Positions 13,402 through 17,415 of a DNA stretch of 17,415 bases are shown here, piece after piece. Below the pieces are notes generated by a model that saw nothing but the letters and a program-made list of their open reading frames with translations, searched no databases and was not told where the DNA came from. The stretch comes from Moduliflexus sp964602655 (GTDB lineage: Bacteria; Moduliflexota; Moduliflexia; Moduliflexales; Moduliflexaceae): contig CAZRSF010000100.1 in NCBI GenBank assembly GCA_964602655.1, positions 1-17,415 of the forward strand. Direction: 5' to 3'. A program made the translations under genes and the position numbers. Position 1 is the first letter of the stretch; each line of letters starts with the position of its first letter.

Positions 13402-14460
13402 CTAACACGAGCCAACGCGCGACCTTGCCGTCGTTTCCCACTCCCAAAACGCATCGCTGAAATAATCCACGCGCTGCTTTTTGTATTCGATGGTGCTGTA
13501 GAGCGTTTCATACGTGATCACGCCGAATTGACGCGCAAGATCGCTGATAATGCGTTCGGTTTCATCGCGGGACGTGCCGTGAATCATGGTGTAGAGATTA
13601 TACGGCCAATCGGGAAACGTGATGCGCTCGTAGCAATGGCTGACCGCTGGCAGCGCGGCGGCCTGTTCCGCACACGATAGAATGTGATCCGCCGGAATCT
13701 GCCAGACCGCCATCGCGTTGGCGACGTAGCCGATCTGCCGGTGGCGCAAAATGCCCGCAAAACGCGGCATCTTGCCGCTGCGGCGCAGATACGCCAAAAA
13801 GTCGAACACCTGCGCTTCGTCCAGTCCGAACGCCTGCGCGATCTCCGAAAATGGCTGGGAAATCAGCGGCAAATCGTTTTGCAGCCGCTTCATGATGCCT
13901 CGCTGCGTCTCTTCTGGTAATTCAGCGTAATCGCCAGCATGAACATCAGGCGCAGTCTCTTCGATGTCGTCCGGCGGCGCAGGCATATCGGCGGCGTCTC
14001 CATTCAACGCAAATCGCACCCGGCGTTTGAACGTGCGCACTCCATAAAAACAGAAAAAGCGCGAGCAGCGCGATAACTCCGCGAGCCGTTCGACGTGCTG
14101 TTCCAGCGATAACGCTTGCGGGATCGAGAGCGTAAACCAGAGATTGAGCCAGTGTTCGCGCCCGTAGTTATGGCTGACGCCGGGATGCGCGTTGACAAGC
14201 GCGACCGCCTCGTCCAACCGCGTTTCATCAACCTGAAACGCCACTAGCGCGCTCTGGAATCCGAGAAAGCGAGCGTCGAAAATCCCGCGAATTTCTTTAA
14301 GAAGATTGCGCTGCTTCGAATCGGCCAGCAGATCGATCACCTCATATTCGCTCAGGCCTATTGTTGAGCCGATTTCGGCAAACGGTCGCGACGCGAGCGG
14401 AAACGCCTCTTGAATCAGCCGAAGCACGGCTTTTTCCTGCGAAGTGAATTGTCCTGACAT
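13402..14460 (-). CDS. ahbAB: Fused siroheme decarboxylase AhbA-AhbB (NirDL-like)
   Basis: 352 residues made of two Lrp/AsnC-like halves. Each has a winged helix-turn-helix and a ferredoxin-like domain used catalytically, not for gene control. Half one is about residues 1-150 (FPLASRPFAEIGSTIGLSEY, then HPGVSHNYGREHWLNLWFTL). Half two is about 183-345 (LPLISQPFSEIAQAFGLDEA, RFAGILRHRQIGY, then VSHCYERITFPDWPYNLYTM). The VSH-Y and WPYNLYTMIHG motifs are hallmarks of this enzyme. It decarboxylates the acetate groups at C12 and C18 of siroheme to give 12,18-didecarboxysiroheme. In many organisms AhbA and AhbB are separate chains; here they are joined by a polar, acidic linker (about 155-182). 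AAGGAAGG precedes ATG 14460. It is divergent from ahbC. Similar fusions (NirDL) serve heme d1 synthesis, but its neighbour looks like AhbC. Confidence 0.88.
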   Translation of the reverse strand: MSGQFTSQEKAVLRLIQEAFPLASRPFAEIGSTIGLSEYEVIDLLADSKQRNLLKEIRGIFDARFLGFQSALVAFQVDETRLDEAVALVNAHPGVSHNYGREHWLNLWFTLSIPQALSLEQHVERLAELSRCSRFFCFYGVRTFKRRVRFALNGDAADMPAPPDDIEETAPDVHAGDYAELPEETQRGIMKRLQNDLPLISQPFSEIAQAFGLDEAQVFDFLAYLRRSGKMPRFAGILRHRQIGYVANAMAVWQIPADHILSCAEQAAALPAVSHCYERITFPDWPYNLYTMIHGTSRDETERIISDLARQFGVITYETLYSTIEYKKQRVDYFSDAFWEWETTARSRVGSC

Positions 14461-14555
14461 GCACCCTTCCTTTCGGATAAATCCGAATATTGCTCGTTGT
14501 GGGTTGACATTTTTTCGTTATGGCACGAATACGATTCCCAGACGAAAAAGTCAAG

Positions 14556-14656
14556 CTTTCCAGATGTTGAAACATCTGGCTGTATTCCGTTGCCTCTTCG
14601 CGACAGATTCGCCCTGAAAGAGCGAAGGAATATAGACGGCGGTTTCAACCGCTGGA
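14556..14656. repeat. Structured 101-bp repeat, copy A
   Basis: CTTTCCAGATGTTGAAAC through GGTTTCAACCGCTGGA; it matches copy B (14674-14774) with offset 118 and few differences. It contains CCAGATGTT/ACATCTGG and the inner hairpin-forming segments around TTCGCGACAGATTCGCCCTG. Here several stem pairs are broken (CTCTTCGCGAC, AGAGCGAAGG), so this copy appears degenerate. Confidence 0.8.
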
Positions 14657-14673
14657 GACAATTGAGGTAAACT

Positions 14674-14774
14674 CTTTCCAGATGTTGAAACGTTTAGCTG
14701 TATTCCGTTGCCGCTTCGCGGCAGATTCGCCCTGAAAGGGCGACGGAATACAGACGGCGGTTTCAACCGCTGGA
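14674..14774. repeat. Structured 101-bp repeat, copy B (three-way-junction type)
   Basis: CTGTATTCCGT near 14697 pairs with ACGGAATACAG near 14755 and encloses two hairpins, GCCGC-TTCG-CGGC and TCGCCC-TGAAA-GGGCGA. That gives a three-way junction. The 3' part, CGGCGGTTTCAACCGCTGG, adds another small stem. It ends 21 bases before ATG 14796 of ahbC, so it would lie in the ahbC leader RNA. The CAGATTCGCCCTGAA core also occurs at about 2877-2892 in the MITE-like element. Confidence 0.8.
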
Positions 14775-14795
14775 ACTGCAACATAAGGACAAGTC

Positions 14796-15995
14796 ATGAT
14801 CAGTATTTCCAGACTCTACTGCGGCAATATTTCGACGACGGACGCGCTGCGCTACGGGCGCGAAGCGAGCAAGCTGCCGCCGCATCTGCTGCATTATTCG
14901 CAGGATAAAAAACCGGTCGTCGTCTTCAATTGCACGAAACGCTGCAATCTGCGCTGCGTCCACTGTTATTCCCATTCCACCGGCGAAGTGGGCGAAGACG
15001 AGTTGACGACCGTCGAAGCGAAGGCGTTGATTGACGATCTCGCGCAATTCGGCAGCCCGGTCGTGCTCTTTTCCGGCGGCGAGCCGCTGCTGCGCCCCGA
15101 TTTATTGGAATTGATCGACTACGCCGTCGCAAAAGGCCGCCGCGCCGTGATTTCCACGAATGGCACGCTGATTACGCCGGATCTCGCGAAACAGTTGCGG
15201 CGTGTCAAGCTCTCGTATGTCGGCGTCAGTCTCGACGGCGTGGCCGGAACGAACGACGCCTTTCGCGGCGTGGCGGGCGCATTCGACCGGGCGCTCGCGG
15301 GCATTCGGAACTGTTTGCAGGAAGGGATCAAAGTCGGGCTGCGTTTCACGATCAACAAGCGCAACGCCACCGAAATCGAGCCGATTTTCCGCCTGCTGGA
15401 AGCCGAACAGATTCCGCGCGTCTGCTTTTATCATCTTGTCTATGCCGGGCGCGGCAGTCAGTTGATTGACGAGGCGCTGCCGCTCGAACAAACGCGGGCA
15501 ATCGTGGATCAGATTATTGACTTGACCGCCGATTTGTTTCAGCGCGGCCTTGAAAAAGAGGTGCTGACGGTGGATAATCACTGCGATGCGCCGTATCTCT
15601 ATCTGCGCATGTTGCGGGAACAGCATCCCCGCGCCGATGAGGTCTTCCGCCTGCTGCAATTCAACGGCGGCAACAGTTCCGGCATCGGCATCGGCTGCGT
15701 CAGTTGGGACGGCGCGGTTCACGCCGATCAATTCTGGCGGCACGAATCGTTCGGCAACGTCCGCGAGCGGTCATTCAGCGAAATTTGGACCGACACGACG
15801 CATCCGCTCATGGCGAAATTGAAAGAGCGCAAACCCTATTTGAAAGGCCGCTGCGCGACGTGCCGCTGGCTGAACATCTGCAACGGCAATTTCCGCGTCC
15901 GCGCCGAAGCCGTCACTGGCGACGTCTGGGACTGCGATCCGGCCTGTTACCTGACGGATGCGGAGATTCGGCAGTCAGAAGAACGAACCGCTTGA
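14796..15995 (+). CDS. ahbC: Radical SAM 12,18-didecarboxysiroheme deacetylase, AhbC-like
   Basis: 399 residues. The start MISISRLYCGN followed by DALRYG and KPVVVFNCTKRCNLRCVHC is characteristic of AhbC. C50, C54 and C57 form the CxxxCxxC site for the SAM-cleaving 4Fe-4S cluster, and FSGGEPLLRPDL is the SAM-binding GGEP motif. The C-terminal third has a SPASM-like cysteine set: GIGCVSWDG, GRCATCRWLNIC and DCDPACYL. In the alternative heme pathway AhbC removes the two acetate groups of didecarboxysiroheme to give Fe-coproporphyrin III, which AhbD then converts to heme b. The related NirJ acts in heme d1 synthesis and cannot be fully excluded. The divergent ahbAB gene supplies its substrate. 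ATAAGGA precedes ATG 14796. No ahbD is in the window. Confidence 0.88.
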   Translation: MISISRLYCGNISTTDALRYGREASKLPPHLLHYSQDKKPVVVFNCTKRCNLRCVHCYSHSTGEVGEDELTTVEAKALIDDLAQFGSPVVLFSGGEPLLRPDLLELIDYAVAKGRRAVISTNGTLITPDLAKQLRRVKLSYVGVSLDGVAGTNDAFRGVAGAFDRALAGIRNCLQEGIKVGLRFTINKRNATEIEPIFRLLEAEQIPRVCFYHLVYAGRGSQLIDEALPLEQTRAIVDQIIDLTADLFQRGLEKEVLTVDNHCDAPYLYLRMLREQHPRADEVFRLLQFNGGNSSGIGIGCVSWDGAVHADQFWRHESFGNVRERSFSEIWTDTTHPLMAKLKERKPYLKGRCATCRWLNICNGNFRVRAEAVTGDVWDCDPACYLTDAEIRQSEERTA

Positions 15996-16072
15996 CAAAA
16001 ACCGCCTGAATGCCAATCGTAAAAGCAGGCAAGAATGTACCAGGATGTTTCGGCATCGCTTAGCATGACTGA

Positions 16073-16098
16073 TCACTCTGAGCGAAGTCGAAGAGTGA
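16073..16098. repeat. Short palindromic repeat (TCACTCTGAGCGAAGTCGAAGAGTGA type)
   Basis: TCACTCT and AGAGTGA arms surround GAGCGAAGTCGA. I recall the same motif as a common dispersed intergenic element in several phyla. It lies between ahbC and the DUF2442 gene, and there is no T tract after it. The rest of 15996-16138 shows nothing I can name. Confidence 0.55.
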
Positions 16099-16138
16099 CG
16101 AATCATTTATGCGTGCTATATCAAAGGGGGAAAATATC

Positions 16139-16555
16139 ATGTTTACGCCAATAGATGTCAAAGCTCTTGCGCCGTATCGGCTCTGGATCGAATACGCCGA
16201 CGGCGTTCGGGGCGAAATAGACCTCGCGTATTTAGCCGGAAGAGGGGTGTTTACGCTCTGGAATGACGAGGCCGCGTTTCGACAGGTGAAAATCGGCGAT
16301 GGCGGCGAACTTGTCTGGAATGACGAGGTCGATCTGTGCGCTGACGCGCTATATCTGAAAATGACTGGAAAATCGCCGGGCGATATTCTGGAATTGGTGG
16401 AGCAGGTGTATGCGGGTTTGTCAGAACAAGATATTCAAGACATTGAACAGATGGTTTTTGATCGAGGAGATTTCTTCAGCACTAAAATCGAGGCGGAATT
16501 GGCGCAACACGCGGGCGTGATTCCGCCTGATGTTGATGCGCAGCAAGAAATATGA
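16139..16555 (+). CDS. DUF2442-family protein with a C-terminal extension
   Basis: 138 residues from ATG 16139, chosen because AAAGGGGG lies 8 bases before it; an in-frame ATG at 16109 has none. Residues 1-80 match the DUF2442 pattern: FTPIDVKALAPYRLWIEYAD then GVRGEIDLAYLAGRGVFTLW, and LVWNDEVDLCADALYLKM. DUF2442 proteins are small, often found next to DUF4160 proteins and suspected to be antitoxin-like or DNA-binding; their biochemical role is not established. The extra 50-55 residues (SPGDILELVEQVYAGLSEQD and onward) are acidic and helical and are not part of the usual domain. No DUF4160 partner is visible on either side. Confidence 0.75.
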   Translation: MFTPIDVKALAPYRLWIEYADGVRGEIDLAYLAGRGVFTLWNDEAAFRQVKIGDGGELVWNDEVDLCADALYLKMTGKSPGDILELVEQVYAGLSEQDIQDIEQMVFDRGDFFSTKIEAELAQHAGVIPPDVDAQQEI

Positions 16556-16724
16556 CGATTATCTTGAGAAAAAACATTCATAAATTGAGTGCATCATGTT
16601 CGAGCGCAACGACAAGGATGCGTGTAAGAAAGGATAAAACGCGGAATATCCTTGCTTACACCTATCCCTATAGTTCCCCCGCCGGGACAATGAACGCGAA
16701 CCACGAAAGGAACACCAGCAGACC

Positions 16725-17415
16725 ATGAGTGACCTTGACCAGATCAAAAAAATCGCAAAAATCCTCCATATCAGATTAAAGCGATTAGAGACAATCAAGC
16801 ATGACAGCGTAAGCCGAGATACTGGCTATACTGCCAATGTGGACGGAACAGTGACGGGCTTGTCGTTGTCTTATAATGAAATCGATGACTTAGAACGTAT
16901 CATCACCCCGCTCGCTGCCTTGGAGAATCTCTCGATATTGTCGTTAAACAACAGCCGTATCGGCAGATTGGCACCGCTCGCAGCTTTAACGAGCCTCTCT
17001 GAATTATCATTAAAAGCTAACTCATTCAGTAATCTAACGCCGCTCGCCGCCCTGACGCAACTCACGGAATTAGATGTAGGCAGGAATCAGATAAGAGACC
17101 TGACACCGCTCGCTGCGCTGACACAGCTTACGCGATTAGATTTAAGCAGCAATCAGATAAGAGACCTGACACCGCTCGCCGCGCTGATGCACCTCACGGA
17201 ATTAGATGTAGACAGCAATCAGATCAGCGACCTGACACCGCTCGCTGCGCTGACACAGCTTACGCGATTAGATTTAAGCAGCAATCAGATAAGAGACCTG
17301 ACACCGCTCGCCGCGCTGATGCACCTCACGGAATTAGATGTAGACAGCAATCAGATCAGCGACCTGACACCGCTCGCTGCGCTGACACAGCTTACGCGAT
17401 TAGATTTAAGCAGCA
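16725..17415 (+). CDS. Leucine-rich-repeat protein, 5' part (cut by the window end)
   Basis: From ATG 16725 the frame stays open to the last base (230 codons), beginning MSDLDQIKKIAKILHIRLKR. After a non-repeat head of about 60 residues come 22-residue leucine-rich repeats with consensus LTPLAALTQLTRLDLSSNQI plus RD, the SDS22/internalin-like class. Such repeats form a curved scaffold for protein binding. The start is uncertain: AAGGAA is 15 bases upstream. There is no signal peptide, so it is probably cytoplasmic. LRR proteins of this sort in large-genome bacteria often continue into Roc-COR GTPase or effector domains, but nothing of that is visible here. The 3' end and full length are unknown. 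Confidence 0.85.
   Translation, partial: MSDLDQIKKIAKILHIRLKRLETIKHDSVSRDTGYTANVDGTVTGLSLSYNEIDDLERIITPLAALENLSILSLNNSRIGRLAPLAALTSLSELSLKANSFSNLTPLAALTQLTELDVGRNQIRDLTPLAALTQLTRLDLSSNQIRDLTPLAALMHLTELDVDSNQISDLTPLAALTQLTRLDLSSNQIRDLTPLAALMHLTELDVDSNQISDLTPLAALTQLTRLDLSS
17101..17415 (+). repeat. Perfect 132-bp tandem repeat in the LRR gene
   Basis: Units 17101-17232 and 17233-17364 are identical by eye, and 17365-17415 starts a third identical unit. Each unit encodes two different LRRs (one with TQLTRLDLSSNQIRD, one with MHLTELDVDSNQISD), so the duplication step was a pair of repeats. Identity at silent positions shows very recent expansion or ongoing gene conversion. Confidence 0.93.

Noticed and set aside
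13402..14460. Lrp/AsnC transcription regulator
   Set aside because: Two tandem Lrp-like halves with VSHCY and WPYNLYTMIHG motifs beside an AhbC gene identify siroheme decarboxylase instead.
14556..14774. CRISPR array or riboswitch in the ahb intergenic region
   Set aside because: Only two 101-bp units with a short 17-base gap, and the core also occurs at 2877-2892, so it is a dispersed repeat and not an array. No known riboswitch motif recognised.
16559..16798. A - strand gene before the LRR gene
   Set aside because: It overlaps the start of the LRR gene and has no family resemblance or ribosome site.
17101..17415. CRISPR or other noncoding tandem array
   Set aside because: The unit is 132 bp without spacers and is translated in frame as leucine-rich repeats.

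Overview
The window looks like chromosomal DNA of an uncultured Gram-negative, probably anaerobic bacterium. Signal peptides, a LolA-like periplasmic protein and a beta-barrel-like protein ending in Phe indicate an outer membrane. A selenocysteine-coding peroxiredoxin indicates a Sec-decoding organism. A fused siroheme decarboxylase beside an AhbC-type radical SAM enzyme indicates siroheme-dependent heme synthesis, as in sulfate reducers and archaea. Intergenic DNA is full of short palindromic repeats of several families. A candidate-phylum lineage such as KSB3/Modulibacteria would fit, but that is only a guess; no taxonomic marker gene is present.

Layout. 99-821 (-): peroxiredoxin whose peroxidatic Cys codon is an in-frame TGA with a SECIS-like hairpin just after it. 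822-1370: gene-free, with a hairpin, a terminator-like hairpin, two palindromes and AT-rich DNA. 1371-7374 (+): an ECF sigma factor, a three-span membrane protein, a LolD/MacB-like ATPase, an FtsX-type permease, a LolA-like periplasmic protein and a barrel protein. This reads as a regulated envelope export system, interrupted by three repeat elements. 7458-7583: a doubtful small peptide. 7666-8580: a strikingly AT-rich accessory gene with a PD-(D/E)XK-like pattern. 8609-10592: a divergent Tgt-family protein overlapping a SAM methyltransferase gene.

At the 3' end of that methyltransferase gene sits a type II restriction-modification island. It has an endonuclease (+) overlapping tail-to-tail with a DNA methyltransferase (-), and a Phd/YefM-like gene directly upstream of the DNA methyltransferase. 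The island is bounded by a second, about 90% identical copy of the last 281 bp of the host gene (13103-13383), the signature of insertion with a long target duplication or of recombination through a homologous flank.

After the island, ahbAB (-) and ahbC (+) diverge from a 335-bp region carrying two copies of a 101-bp structured repeat. Together they would convert siroheme to Fe-coproporphyrin III; the last enzyme, AhbD, is not in the window. Then come a DUF2442-type protein and the 5' part of a leucine-rich-repeat gene that runs off the end through perfect 132-bp tandem repeats.

The strongest observations are the selenoprotein with its SECIS-like element, the restriction-modification island with its duplicated flank and antitoxin-like partner, and the identical LRR repeats. 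No rRNA, tRNA or CRISPR array was seen.
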